In this document: piece by piece, positions 7,063-16,130 of the stretch | Layout of the letters: the number at the start of each line of letters is the position of its first letter | Position numbering within the stretch: position 1 is the first letter of the stretch | Origin: Terriglobus sp. TAA 43 | GTDB lineage: Bacteria > Acidobacteriota > Terriglobia > Terriglobales > Acidobacteriaceae | Reading direction: 5' to 3' | DNA: 64,000 nt | Assembly (NCBI RefSeq): GCF_000800015.1 | Contig: NZ_JUGR01000001.1 | Span: 3,286,001-3,350,000, forward strand | Notes under the pieces: generated by a model | What the model was told of the DNA's origin: nothing | Seen by the model: the letters and a program-made list of their open reading frames with translations, nothing else | Databases searched by the model: none | Program-made: the position numbers and the translations under genes

Positions 7063-8973
7063 ATGGCGCTCTTCCTTCAACTCGCAACCCTGGGTGATGC
7101 TCTTGCGGAAACCTCCAGCAAGCTGAAGAAGCGTGCGGCAATTGCCGAGTGCCTGGTACAGGTGCGCGACGACGCCGGTCTGCTGGCGCTGTATCTCTCC
7201 GGCGAGGCGTTTCCGGAATCGGATGCACGCAAACTGAGCATTGGCGGCGCCATGCTGTCGCGTGTCCTGCGGGATATCGTGCGACCGTCGGAGGAGCAGT
7301 TCACGGCGGCCTGGCGTCGGCATGGCGATATCGGCGCAGCCGCGGGCGACCTGTTCGCCGAGCAAGGACATCTACCCGAGCCGAGCCTAACCTTCGCCCA
7401 GGTCGCAGAGGCGTTTGCGGCCATCCCCGCGGCAAAAACGACAGCGCAACGACAGGCGCTGCTTACGGGCTTACTGGAGCGGTGTTCGCCCGTCGAGGCG
7501 AAGTACCTGGTGAAGCTCATCAGCGGCGACATGCGCATTGGAGTGAAGCAGGCGCTGATTGAGGAAGCCATCGCCGTCGCCGCGGAGCAGCCGCTAGCTG
7601 AAGTACGTAACGCAGTGATGCTGGAAGCGGACCTCGCGCGCGCCACGCAGATGGCCTTCAGCGTTACGTTGCGCGAGGCGCGTATGCGGCTCTTCCATCC
7701 GCTGGGGTTCATGCTGGCTTCTCCTGTGGACACACCGGAAGAGGCGGTGAAACGGTTCGCCTCCAAGCCAGAGGCTGCAGAGGAAGCGGGCATCAGTGTG
7801 CCGCCGCAATCGCACGCCGAACCAGAACCGCATATTCGCGCAGAGGATGAGTCTGCACTGGATGATGCGGAGCAGGAACACGCGGCGTTGCAGGCAATCC
7901 ATCTCGATGCGCAGGTAGAAGACAAGTTCGATGGCATGCGCGTGCAACTGCACTTTGGCAGCAGCGATGATCCGGGACGCGTCGCGCTGTACTCACGCAA
8001 TCGTGAGGATGTGACCGCAAGTTATCCGGAGATTGTGGAAGCCTTCGCTGCGGTGAGCGAGGCTGTGATCGGCAATAGCAGCGGCGTGATTCTGGATGGT
8101 GAGTTGTTAGCGTGGGATGTTCGCAGTGAACGCGCGTTACCGTTTGCAATGCTGTCGCCTCGCATCGGTCGCAAGAAGGTCACGAACGCAGTCCGCAGCG
8201 GAACGCCGGTTGTTTACATGGCATTCGACATCCTCTTCGCGCATGGTGAGTTGTTGCTGGACTTGCCGTTGAGTGAACGTCGCCGCCGTTTGGAAGCACT
8301 GGCTTCGCGCATGCAGGCAGTGACGCTTTCGCCGTTGGAGGCCGAAGCCCCTCTGCCTTCGGGTGGGCTTTTTGTTGACGATTCTGCTGCGACTCCGCAG
8401 GGAGAACAACGGTTGCTTCTCTCGCAGGTGGTGGAGGCGCACTCGGCAAGCGATCTGGATCGTGCCTATGTCGCGGCGCGTGATCGCGGTAACGAGGGCG
8501 TCATGATCAAGTCTTCCGGCTCGCTCTATCAGCCGGGTCGTCGTGGACTTTCGTGGATGAAGCTGAAGCGCCATCTCGACACGCTGGATGTGGTCATCAC
8601 CGGCGCAGAGTATGGTCACGGACGGCGCTCGCAGCTCCTGTCCGACTACACATTCGCAGTGCGCGCTAGCGATGGCTCTCTGCAGAACGTGGGCAAAGCG
8701 TACGGCGGTCTGACCGATGCGGAGATCGTGGAGCTTACTGACTGGAGCAAAGCGCATACGCTCGAAGACTACGGACACTTCCGCAGCGTTGAGCCTCTCG
8801 TAGTGCTGGAGATTGCGTTCAATAACATCATGCGCAGCGATCGTCACGCATCAGGATTCGCGCTGCGGTTTCCGCGCATTGTGCAGATCCGTCGAGATAA
8901 GTCGGTCGACGATATCGACACAGTGGAACGCGTGGAAGAGATTTATCAATCACAACCAGACAAACCGGTGTAG
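7063..8973 (+). CDS. ATP-dependent DNA ligase
   Basis: A 636-residue ligase of the archaeal/LigB-like type. The N-terminal DNA-binding domain (residues 1 to about 225) is followed by an acidic linker (about 245-275), then the adenylation domain with motif I EDKFDGMR (Lys288 is the AMP-accepting lysine), motif III region YMAFDILFAHGE, motif IV GNEGVMIKS and motif V SWMKLKR. The OB-fold domain closes the protein (DTLDVVITGAEYGHGRR). It joins nicked DNA using ATP, in addition to the NAD-dependent LigA that bacteria use for replication; a repair role is likely. GTGAGG precedes the ATG. No ligase-associated helicase or nuclease gene lies beside it. A variable insert sits at about residues 428-450. 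Confidence 0.9.
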   Translation: MALFLQLATLGDALAETSSKLKKRAAIAECLVQVRDDAGLLALYLSGEAFPESDARKLSIGGAMLSRVLRDIVRPSEEQFTAAWRRHGDIGAAAGDLFAEQGHLPEPSLTFAQVAEAFAAIPAAKTTAQRQALLTGLLERCSPVEAKYLVKLISGDMRIGVKQALIEEAIAVAAEQPLAEVRNAVMLEADLARATQMAFSVTLREARMRLFHPLGFMLASPVDTPEEAVKRFASKPEAAEEAGISVPPQSHAEPEPHIRAEDESALDDAEQEHAALQAIHLDAQVEDKFDGMRVQLHFGSSDDPGRVALYSRNREDVTASYPEIVEAFAAVSEAVIGNSSGVILDGELLAWDVRSERALPFAMLSPRIGRKKVTNAVRSGTPVVYMAFDILFAHGELLLDLPLSERRRRLEALASRMQAVTLSPLEAEAPLPSGGLFVDDSAATPQGEQRLLLSQVVEAHSASDLDRAYVAARDRGNEGVMIKSSGSLYQPGRRGLSWMKLKRHLDTLDVVITGAEYGHGRRSQLLSDYTFAVRASDGSLQNVGKAYGGLTDAEIVELTDWSKAHTLEDYGHFRSVEPLVVLEIAFNNIMRSDRHASGFALRFPRIVQIRRDKSVDDIDTVERVEEIYQSQPDKPV

Positions 8974-9000
8974 CGCTTCGCGCCAACGCAACGCATGATG

Positions 9001-10293
9001 TCATGCGATCTTTGCGCCAGCCTCTGCTTCCACCAGTTCGTCTTCGCCAATCGGTGGCTTCGGGAATCCTCCACCAAACTTCCACACCAGCAGCAAAACC
9101 AGCGTGCCCAGCACAAGGCTCAAAAGCGCATCGGTCACCAGCGCGCCATGCACTCCAAAGTGGTCTGCGCCTACGCCATCCATCTTCACGGAGCCGGTAA
9201 TGGCCAGGTTGCAGGCCGCAATCGAAACCGCATACTGCGTCGCGCTCAGTGGATTGTTCTTGCCCACAATCTGGAAAACCAGCGCGCTGGTTGCTGTGTA
9301 ATTGATGCCTGCCATCAGGTTGTAAAAGAAAAGCCCGGCTGCAAACACCCACGGTGTTTTCGGACCAAATGCCATCGCAAGCGATCCCAGCGCAGCCAGC
9401 ATCGCCGGTGCAATAAATAGAAACCGACGATCAAAGCGATTACTCAAAGGCCCACCGACAGCCGCGCCAATCGCGCATGCAATGGTGAACAGTAGCCCTA
9501 CCGAAAGATTGGTCAACTCCGGGCTGGCATGAAAGTCCGCGCCCATTCCGCCGAACAGATTCTGCAACGCAAACGTCGAAGACGGGATCACGAATACCAG
9601 CAGCGCGAACAGATAACTCGGTTGCCGCGCCGTCTCCCATAGATCGCTGAACAGTTTGTGCATCGCCTCGCCCACCCGGCGCGGGATGCGGTCTTCCTTC
9701 GGGATGAAGAAGAGTGGTGTTGCGCCCAGAAGAATGGGAATGGGCACAGTGAACATCGCCACATGAACCGGTAGATTGCGCACTTCCCACACGCAAAGCG
9801 CGCCGCCCGCTCCTGTCAGCGCAAGGTAGCTGATGTTGAGCCACGCACTCGCCGCCGAATGCTGCGAAGGACGCACCAGATTCGGAACCATGCCACCAAT
9901 GGTGCTGGTGTACATCTGGTTGCACAGATAACCGAAGAACACCACCAGCATCAACGCGGTGGCATGCGGGCCGTGGCCTCCATTTTCCGCTCCAGCCGCG
10001 AGCATAGGCACAGAGAAACAAAGACATGCCGCTGCGGTAATGGCCAACAACCCCGCCCACACACGACGCGGCAAAGCGCAGTCCACCAGCGGCGTCAGCA
10101 GAAAACTGACGTAGCTGGCCGTCAGAATCAGGGCGATCATATCGGCGGTGCGACCCAGCGTCACACCGTGCTCAGGCATCAGTTGCGAAAGACTTACAGA
10201 CGCAAAGCCGTTGTAGGTGCCGCCGTAGAGAACGCCAGTGATCCATGCGGGCATGTAACGGCGTTGTGATGCAGTGGGAGCGGCGGAAGACAT
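9001..10293 (-). CDS. MFS transporter, AmpG-like
   Basis: A 430-residue inner-membrane protein with about twelve hydrophobic segments of the major facilitator type. The N-terminus (PAWITGVLYGGTYNGFASVS) and the first half resemble AmpG-like permeases, which import muropeptides or sugars, but no substrate-defining motif is visible and the assignment within MFS is weak. A short cytoplasmic loop with charged residues (PKEDRIPRRVGEAMHKLFSD) separates the two halves. The start is ATG at 10293. It is convergent with the DNA ligase gene (27 bases between stops) and divergent from the hydrolase gene at 10466. Confidence 0.75.
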   Translation of the reverse strand: MSSAAPTASQRRYMPAWITGVLYGGTYNGFASVSLSQLMPEHGVTLGRTADMIALILTASYVSFLLTPLVDCALPRRVWAGLLAITAAACLCFSVPMLAAGAENGGHGPHATALMLVVFFGYLCNQMYTSTIGGMVPNLVRPSQHSAASAWLNISYLALTGAGGALCVWEVRNLPVHVAMFTVPIPILLGATPLFFIPKEDRIPRRVGEAMHKLFSDLWETARQPSYLFALLVFVIPSSTFALQNLFGGMGADFHASPELTNLSVGLLFTIACAIGAAVGGPLSNRFDRRFLFIAPAMLAALGSLAMAFGPKTPWVFAAGLFFYNLMAGINYTATSALVFQIVGKNNPLSATQYAVSIAACNLAITGSVKMDGVGADHFGVHGALVTDALLSLVLGTLVLLLVWKFGGGFPKPPIGEDELVEAEAGAKIA

Positions 10294-10465
10294 TGCGTTA
10301 TCGTAGCTGCTGTCCGTGTTGCCAGCCGCGGAAATTCTTCGCCATCCTCAGCCTATGAAGGCACTTGTGCACTGGGGCTGCATCGCTTTTGCATCGTAGA
10401 TGTAGATGTGGAACGGTATCATCTCGCGGCACGTACTACGGCTTGATATGCTGAGAGACATACCC

Positions 10466-11644
10466 ATGAACCTTGGTGCCTCACGTCGGCTTTTGTGCTG
10501 CGCTGCTGCCGCATTCTTTGCGGTGCTGCCAGCCGCGGCGGTGGGTCAGGCGTCGCCCACACCCACGGGCGAGCCGGAAGTGCTGCACGGCAACAACGGT
10601 TCCATCACCGAGGTAGGCGTATTAGGGCGCGCCGAATATCGCATTGACATACCCGCATCGTGGAACCGTTCCCTGGTCGTCTTCTATCACGGCTACTCGG
10701 AATCGCCGTTCCGCTTCCGTCTTGACGGCAGCATCGGCGCGCAGCCCGAGCAGATGTACCGACGCGGCTTCGCCGTTATCCAGAGCGGTTACAGCGAAAC
10801 CGGATGGGCACTGCAGGCGGGATACGGAGATACCGAATCGCTGCGCCGCTACTTCGTGAAGAAGTACGGCACCCCGCGCGAGACCTTCGCCGCAGGCGGC
10901 TCCATGGGGGGTGCGCTCACCATGATCACCATGGAGCTGAATAGCAAGAACACCTACACGGGCGGCCTGAACCTGTGCGGAGCGGTCGGCCCAAGCTACG
11001 TGCATCTCGATCGCCGCTTCGCTACGCGCGCCGCGTTCGATTTCTACTTCCCCGGCCTGATGGGCCCGCTAGACCCGGTCCCGCCGAACTTTGAAGAGAG
11101 TGAAGCGCTGCGGCAGAAGGTACTCACCGCGCTGCGTGCCAAGCCGGACGCCGCGCTGGCCATGCGCGAACTCATGCAGCTGCACTCGGACGTGGAGGTG
11201 GCTCGCGCCATCGGCTACTTCACATACGTCATCGGCGATCTGCAGAGGAAGGCTGGCGGCAATCCCTTCGACAACCGCAACTGGATCTACACCGGCACCA
11301 GCGTGACCACGGCCACCGACTACGCGCTGAACGACGGCGTACGCCGCTACGCACCCGATAAACCAGCCCGCGACTACCTGATGGCGCACTACTGGCCCAG
11401 CGGTCGTCTCACCAAACCCATGCTGGCGCTGCACACCATCTACGACCCATTGATCCCTGCGAACTCCCTGACGCTATACGCCAGCGAAGTAGCGCACGCC
11501 GGCTTTGCTGACAACCTCGTACAGCAATACGTCCACCGCGAAGGGCACTGCACCTTTACTCCCGACGAAGTCGGCCACGCTTTTGACGAATTGCTGACAT
11601 GGGTCCACAGCGGCAAGGCCCCACAAGCAGGCCTGCTGCACTAG
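10466..11644 (+). CDS. Secreted alpha/beta hydrolase
   Basis: A 392-residue protein with a signal peptide (LLCCAAAAFFAVLPAAAVGQA) and an alpha/beta-hydrolase fold. The nucleophile elbow is GGSMGG, the acid is probably the Asp in TIYDPLIP and the histidine that in EGHCTFT. The oxyanion region reads FYHGYSESPF. Substrates of such exported hydrolases include esters and peptides; nothing here picks one. Upstream in-frame starts at 10406 and 10448 exist, but the signal peptide begins at 10466 and a GAGAGA sequence precedes it. It stands alone, divergent from the MFS gene and convergent with the small gene at 11661. Confidence 0.75.
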   Translation: MNLGASRRLLCCAAAAFFAVLPAAAVGQASPTPTGEPEVLHGNNGSITEVGVLGRAEYRIDIPASWNRSLVVFYHGYSESPFRFRLDGSIGAQPEQMYRRGFAVIQSGYSETGWALQAGYGDTESLRRYFVKKYGTPRETFAAGGSMGGALTMITMELNSKNTYTGGLNLCGAVGPSYVHLDRRFATRAAFDFYFPGLMGPLDPVPPNFEESEALRQKVLTALRAKPDAALAMRELMQLHSDVEVARAIGYFTYVIGDLQRKAGGNPFDNRNWIYTGTSVTTATDYALNDGVRRYAPDKPARDYLMAHYWPSGRLTKPMLALHTIYDPLIPANSLTLYASEVAHAGFADNLVQQYVHREGHCTFTPDEVGHAFDELLTWVHSGKAPQAGLLH

Positions 11645-11660
11645 GGAAACGCTGCGCCGG

Positions 11661-12020
11661 TTACGGCAGCTTCAGCGTTATCTCCTGGACCTTTTTGGTG
11701 TCGAAGGAGCTGAGATTCTTGCTGTCGGACTTCTGTCCGTTCAGATCCGCCCACAGCTCATAATCCGTCGACGTGGAGAGCTGGGCAAAGCGAAACTGCC
11801 CGTCATCCGCCGTAATATAGCTGCGCTGCGACAGTGCGCGTGTGTCCTTCAGATGGACAACGGCACCCTTCACCATGGCCCCGGACTTGTCCACCACGGT
11901 GCCGGTCACGCTGCGTGTGGCAGCGGCGGCCTGCGCCTGTGCGGTGGGCATGGTGACGCTTACAGGAGCCAGCAGAAGGCCTCCGGCAAACAGAAACGGA
12001 AGGATGCGCAATCGGTTCAT
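11661..12020 (-). CDS. Secreted carboxypeptidase-regulatory-like domain protein
   Basis: A 119-residue protein: signal peptide at about residues 1-27 (LPFLFAGGLLLAP) then a single carboxypeptidase-regulatory-like beta-sandwich (VTGTVVDKSGAMVKGAVVHL, then ADDGQFRFAQL). Such domains cap many acidobacterial outer-membrane proteins and TonB-dependent receptors; as a free-standing protein its role is unknown. The start at 12020 places the signal peptide at the N-terminus; a longer frame to 12065 adds 15 polar residues with no better ribosome site. Confidence 0.7.
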   Translation of the reverse strand: MNRLRILPFLFAGGLLLAPVSVTMPTAQAQAAAATRSVTGTVVDKSGAMVKGAVVHLKDTRALSQRSYITADDGQFRFAQLSTSTDYELWADLNGQKSDSKNLSSFDTKKVQEITLKLP

Positions 12021-12111
12021 GTATCGCCTGTGCGATGGCTGCCGGGGAGTCTCCGCGGCAACCATCGTCCCTTATATCGGATTAAACCCGAAGTCATCGC
12101 GGGAGTCGCGA

Positions 12112-12324
12112 TTACTCCTCGTCCTCGTCATCGTCATGAGAACGGCCATAATCGTCGTCCTCGTCGTCGTAGCCTTCGGCATCCACCGGTGCAATTTGCA
12201 GGGGCTCGGTGGAGACAATCTCCAGTTCTGTCCCACACTCGTCGCAGGTGATGGTTTCGCCCTCTTCAACCTCGTCCACATCGATGTCGAGCTGGTTATC
12301 GCACTCTGGGCAAGTCGCTGCCAT
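12112..12324 (-). CDS. LysW-like zinc-ribbon protein with acidic tail
   Basis: A 70-residue protein with two CxxC knuckles (C5-C8, C27-C30) in the arrangement TCPECDNQL ... TCDECGTELEIV, followed by PLQI and a very acidic tail that includes EDDDYG and ends in two glutamates. The first 50 residues resemble LysW, the amino-group carrier protein of lysine/arginine biosynthesis in Thermus and archaea, which ends in an EDWGE-like sequence and is loaded on its C-terminal glutamate (established knowledge). Here the tail is longer and no lysX, argB-like or other LysW-pathway gene is nearby. It could be a carrier protein or a structural zinc-ribbon relative. Confidence 0.65.
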   Translation of the reverse strand: MAATCPECDNQLDIDVDEVEEGETITCDECGTELEIVSTEPLQIAPVDAEGYDDEDDDYGRSHDDDEDEE

Positions 12325-12562
12325 GATCGTTCCCTCTAGCGTTTTTGTGTTGTGTTGCAGGTCCGGTACATGCCGGTGCCCATCGTTTTGTTTTCCCGCT
12401 CAGATGCAGTTGTGGCTGCGTTATTTGCTACAGACGCAAACCGCGCCGCGCGGGGTTGTTTCGAACGGCATTCTTCAGCCGCTAAGACGCTCGTGCCACT
12501 TCAGCAGAGTACACGTCTCTCTTTACGCATGCCGACAACGAACTGTGATGAAATGATGGTTG

Positions 12563-13420
12563 ATGTCTCCGCGCGACCCAGTCACGCTCACCCTGCCACC
12601 CTTCCGCGGCGCCGTTCGCCGCCTCGTGATTGCGCTGCTGGCTGTGTATCTTCTCACAGGATTGCTGGCGCTGGTATCACCCGCTGTGGGGCGGTTTCTG
12701 CAACTTTTCTTCCTGCTCACACCGTGGGCTGTCGTCCGCCACGGCTACGTCTGGCAATTGCTCACGTACCCGTTTTTCAATAGCGGCATCATCTCCTTCG
12801 CCTTTGCACTGCTGAATCTCTGGTTCACCGGCGCCATGCTGGAAGACATTCGCGGATCACGCTGGTTCACGGAGCTGTTTTACGTCTCGGCACTCGGCGG
12901 CAGCATCCTGGCCACACTCCTTACCGCGTTGCCGCCACTGGTCACCGGTGGCCGCGTCATCCTGCCCCACCTCGATCCCACCATCGCGGTGGGAGGCGTA
13001 GGCGCGCCGCTCTTCGGCGTCCTCATAGCCTTCGCCGTCTTCTTCGGCGACACAGAATTTCTCCTCTTCTTCGTCCTCCGCGCCAAGGCAAAATATGTCG
13101 TCTGGATGGGTGGCCTGATCTACGTGGCCATGCTGATCTTTGAAGGCAATGCGCTCTGGGCACTGCTCGCCATCTGCAGCGGACTCAGCGGCTACGCCTA
13201 CACAAAACTGGCACGCCGCACCGGCCTGTCTGCCTCCACCAGCGAACGTTGGTACGGCATGCGTAACGGCTACTACCGCTGGAAGCGCCGTCGCGCCGCA
13301 CGCAAGTTTGAGGTCTACATGCGCAAGCAGGACCGCATCGTGAAATTCGATGAAGACGGCCGCTACATCGCGCCCGAAGAAGAAGAGCGCAATCCGCAAG
13401 ATCGCAAGTGGATGAACTAA
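12563..13420 (+). CDS. Rhomboid-fold membrane protein lacking catalytic residues
   Basis: A 285-residue protein with about six hydrophobic segments between residues 15 and 215 and a basic C-terminal cytosolic tail (KRRRAARKFEVYMRKQD). The fold looks rhomboid-like: VWQLLTYPFFNSG in the first loop and GGVGAPLFGVLIAF at about residue 143, which lines up with the GASGAIFG-type active-site motif of rhomboid proteases. The serine position is Gly here, and the later histidine helix reads ICSGLSGYAY with no His. It is therefore probably an inactive rhomboid relative, perhaps a scaffold or chaperone of membrane proteins (inference). ATG at 12563 is used; a TTG codon directly precedes it. Confidence 0.7.
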   Translation: MSPRDPVTLTLPPFRGAVRRLVIALLAVYLLTGLLALVSPAVGRFLQLFFLLTPWAVVRHGYVWQLLTYPFFNSGIISFAFALLNLWFTGAMLEDIRGSRWFTELFYVSALGGSILATLLTALPPLVTGGRVILPHLDPTIAVGGVGAPLFGVLIAFAVFFGDTEFLLFFVLRAKAKYVVWMGGLIYVAMLIFEGNALWALLAICSGLSGYAYTKLARRTGLSASTSERWYGMRNGYYRWKRRRAARKFEVYMRKQDRIVKFDEDGRYIAPEEEERNPQDRKWMN

Positions 13421-13457
13421 CTATGACGGTACGCTCATGCGCCCTTATAGTGGGCGC

Positions 13458-13928
13458 ATGAGCTATTACTTGGCGGTATTCGATCCTGAAAATATTCCGC
13501 TAGAGCGAGATGCATTTCTGGAGTGGTTTCGGGGCCAGACGGATTGGAATGAGCCGATCGATTACGACAATCCCGCAAATGCAACGGTAAGACTGCGATC
13601 TTTCATCGCGGATATTTTCCCAATTTTCCCTCCGCTCAATGGACCTTTAGCAGAAGAAGAACTCCCCGGTGATGAAGCTACTGCAGCGGACTACTGTATC
13701 GCTCCGAACATGGTTTACATCGCATTTGCTTGGTCAAAATCCGCGCAGGCGAATGAAACCGTCTTCCGTCTAGCCGCAAAGAACAAGTTGGGTTTCTACG
13801 ATGTAAGTTCTCCAAGCGGAGAAGTGTGGTTGCCCAAGAACGGTACTTTAGTTCTGAGTTCAAAGCACAAGCTTAGCCTGCTTACTCGTGCCCGAAAGCT
13901 CATTCACGCCTACCGCTCATTGCCGTGA
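13458..13928 (+). CDS. Uncharacterised cytosolic protein, possibly immunity-type
   Basis: A 156-residue soluble protein beginning MSYYLAVFDPENIP. Features are FLEWFRGQTDW, a central IFPPLNGPL motif, and YIAFAWSKSAQANETVFRLA followed by GFYDVSSPSGEVWLP. From memory these motifs belong to a family of small proteins scattered across Proteobacteria and other phyla, sometimes near polymorphic toxins, where an immunity role has been suspected; this is not verified. No toxin gene is next to it. The base composition is lower in GC than the neighbours (27 of 60 bases at 13561-13620). The start at 13458 fits the conserved N-terminus; an upstream ATG at 13437 is in frame. Confidence 0.6.
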   Translation: MSYYLAVFDPENIPLERDAFLEWFRGQTDWNEPIDYDNPANATVRLRSFIADIFPIFPPLNGPLAEEELPGDEATAADYCIAPNMVYIAFAWSKSAQANETVFRLAAKNKLGFYDVSSPSGEVWLPKNGTLVLSSKHKLSLLTRARKLIHAYRSLP

Positions 13929-13940
13929 GAAATCTCTACC

Positions 13941-15506
13941 TCAGCGGCCCCGGATCCGCTGCAGCTTCTCACGCAGCCTTTGCACAATCTCCGGATGTTC
14001 ACTCGCCAGGTTGTGCAACTCATAGGGATCGGCTTTCAGATCGTAGAGTTCCAACGGCGAAGTCGGATAAGCAGGCTGCCCCCAGAACTGCCGCGTAGAC
14101 TTCTCATTCAAACCACCCGTCTCCGGCTTGGTATGAATGCCGGGCCGCTGCGAACGATCCACCAATTTCCACTGGCCTTCCACAACCGCCAGCACCGTTG
14201 CCTCTTCCACTAGTGATTCACGACCAGCAGTACTGCGCCCCAACAACGGCTGCAACATGTTCTGACTATCCTGCGCAGACCCCGCAGGAACCGCCTGTTT
14301 GGTAAGCGCAGCAAAGCTCGCCAAGAAGTCCACCTGGCTGATCAAAGCATCAGAAACGCCCGGCTTCACCGTGCCCAGCCAGCGCACAAGAAACGGCACA
14401 CGCGTGCCGCCCTCTTGTATCGAATACTTCCCACCACGCCACGGCCCTGCAGGTTTGTGCTGTCCCAGCTTGCGATCGGATCCATCGTCATAACCATCAT
14501 TCACAACAGGCCCGTTGTCTGAAGTGAATACAACAAGAGTGTTCTCATCCAGATGATTGCGCTTCAGCGCATCCAGCACCTGCCCCACACTCCAGTCCAA
14601 CTGGCTGATCACATCGCAGCGCACACCGCACGTGTTCTTACCCGCGAACTCTGAAGCAGGAGCACGCGGCACGTGAATATCGCTGGGCGTGAAGTACAGC
14701 AGAAAAGGCTTGTCATGGTTGCGATCAATAAACTCCACAGCCTTACCCGTGAAGGTCGCGGCCATCTTCTCATCCACCCATCGCGCAGACTTGCCGCCCT
14801 CCATCCAACCAATGCGGCTAATGCCATCCACAATGGTGCCGTCATGCCCTTCGCTTAGCTTCATCTTCAGCAGCTCAGGGTCTTCTTTACCGGTAGGTTC
14901 GTTACCTATCTTTGTCTTATACGAAACATGGATCGGATCAGCAGGATCAAGATTCACCACACGATGATTGTGGATGTAAACCGTAGGCACTCGATCCGCC
15001 GTAGCAGCAAAGAAGAACGCATCATCAAATCCAAGCTCGCACGGCCCCGGCGTGATCTCGCCATTCCAATCAATCGTTCCATCGCCCAGACCAATATGCC
15101 ATTTGCCCACAAGCCCCGTCGTGTAGCCAGCAGATTTCAGCACCGACGCAATCGTCGCCTGCTGCGGATCGATCAACAGCTTCGCATCGCCCGGCAACAC
15201 GGCGATGCCATCCTTGCGCCACGCATAACTGCCGGTCATCATCGCGTAGCGTGAAGGCGTGCACGTGGCGGCATCTGTATGTGCATTCGTAAATCGCAAA
15301 CCCTGCTTCGCAAGCGAATCAATATTCGGAGTAGCAACATCCTTCGCGCCATAGCTCGACACATCGCCATAGCCAAGATCGTCCGCCAGAATCACCACAA
15401 TGTTGGGTCTGCGCGTCGCAGCAGCCAGCAGGCTGGGTGCAGATGTAACAACAGCAGCCGCCGCCAGCCCACCAAGAAACCGTCTGCGATTCATGCGCAT
15501 GTCCAT
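13941..15506 (-). CDS. Tat-exported arylsulfatase-type sulfatase
   Basis: A 521-residue alkaline-phosphatase-superfamily sulfatase. It has a Tat signal (NRRRFLGGLAAAAVVTSAPS), the metal-binding start ILADDLGYGD, and the sulfatase signature CTPSRYAMMTG, in which Cys82 would be converted to formylglycine. Later metal ligands are in VVFTSDNGP. Sulfatases of this group remove sulfate from aryl compounds or polysaccharides; the neighbourhood gives no specific substrate and no anaerobic maturase or FGE gene is in the window. Several in-frame starts exist (15512 GTG, 15506, 15500, 15494); 15506 has a purine-rich site upstream, and any of the last three keeps the Tat signal. Confidence 0.88.
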   Translation of the reverse strand: MDMRMNRRRFLGGLAAAAVVTSAPSLLAAATRRPNIVVILADDLGYGDVSSYGAKDVATPNIDSLAKQGLRFTNAHTDAATCTPSRYAMMTGSYAWRKDGIAVLPGDAKLLIDPQQATIASVLKSAGYTTGLVGKWHIGLGDGTIDWNGEITPGPCELGFDDAFFFAATADRVPTVYIHNHRVVNLDPADPIHVSYKTKIGNEPTGKEDPELLKMKLSEGHDGTIVDGISRIGWMEGGKSARWVDEKMAATFTGKAVEFIDRNHDKPFLLYFTPSDIHVPRAPASEFAGKNTCGVRCDVISQLDWSVGQVLDALKRNHLDENTLVVFTSDNGPVVNDGYDDGSDRKLGQHKPAGPWRGGKYSIQEGGTRVPFLVRWLGTVKPGVSDALISQVDFLASFAALTKQAVPAGSAQDSQNMLQPLLGRSTAGRESLVEEATVLAVVEGQWKLVDRSQRPGIHTKPETGGLNEKSTRQFWGQPAYPTSPLELYDLKADPYELHNLASEHPEIVQRLREKLQRIRGR

Positions 15507-15670
15507 AGTCACTGCTCTCTGTCTCCCATCTCGTGCTGCTCAAAGCACATGCCCACGCAGCGGGATGATTCTTTCACACAACCGAAATATGAACGTTCAG
15601 TAACGTGTGTCCTCGCTCGTTTCTCCAACATCATTTCGCGCATCCAAGCCATGCGAAGGAGATTTTTCCA

Positions 15671-16063
15671 ATGGCTGATCTGGCAACACTGCAGCAGAAG
15701 TATGAACCCGTCCTGAAAGCAATTGATCGCTTCACACCGGAAGGCGCGCAACTGCAGGATGTATCCCTCGCAGGCGACAAGCTGCACGTAAAGGCAACAC
15801 TGCCCTCGCAGGTAACGCTCAACTTCGTATGGGATCAGATCAAGAAAGTCGACGCGCAATACGCTGACCTGCAACACGAACTCATCAACAGCGGCGGACA
15901 GGATCAGCCCTACACCACCAAGCCCGGCGACATGCTCAGCAAAATCGCCCAGCACTTCTACGGCGACGGCAATCTCTACGGCATCATCGTAAAGGCCAAC
16001 AACATCGCCGACCCAAACAAGCTAGCCGCAGGCACAACACTGAACATCCCAGTGCGCAGTTAA
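15671..16063 (+). CDS. LysM-domain protein, Kbp/YgaU-like
   Basis: A 130-residue protein without a signal peptide. Residues 1 to about 78 form an alpha/beta region (LATLQQKYEPVLKAID, then LHVKATLPSQ), and residues about 82-128 form one LysM domain (YTTKPGDMLSKIAQHFYGDG, ADPNKLAAGTTLNIP). The layout recalls the potassium-binding protein Kbp (YgaU), which has a BON-like domain followed by LysM, but the N-terminal half here is not clearly BON. AAGGAG lies about nine bases before the ATG. It is monocistronic, with a terminator 22 bases after the stop. Confidence 0.75.
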   Translation: MADLATLQQKYEPVLKAIDRFTPEGAQLQDVSLAGDKLHVKATLPSQVTLNFVWDQIKKVDAQYADLQHELINSGGQDQPYTTKPGDMLSKIAQHFYGDGNLYGIIVKANNIADPNKLAAGTTLNIPVRS

Positions 16064-16084
16064 CAGCGCAACAAGCTGCATGAC

Positions 16085-16116
16085 AAAGGGCCGAGGCAAT
16101 CGCCTCGGCCCTTTCT
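16085..16116 (+). terminator. Bidirectional intrinsic terminator
   Basis: AAAGGGCCGAGGC and its exact complement GCCTCGGCCCTTT flank a four-base loop. The A-run on one side and T-run on the other let it serve both the LysM gene and the convergent glycine-zipper gene. Confidence 0.8.
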
Positions 16117-16130
16117 AACATCGTTAAAAC

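Noticed and set aside
7063-8973. LigD-type non-homologous end-joining ligase
   Set aside because: There is no polymerase or phosphoesterase domain and no ku gene nearby; the N-terminal domain fits the stand-alone ligase family.
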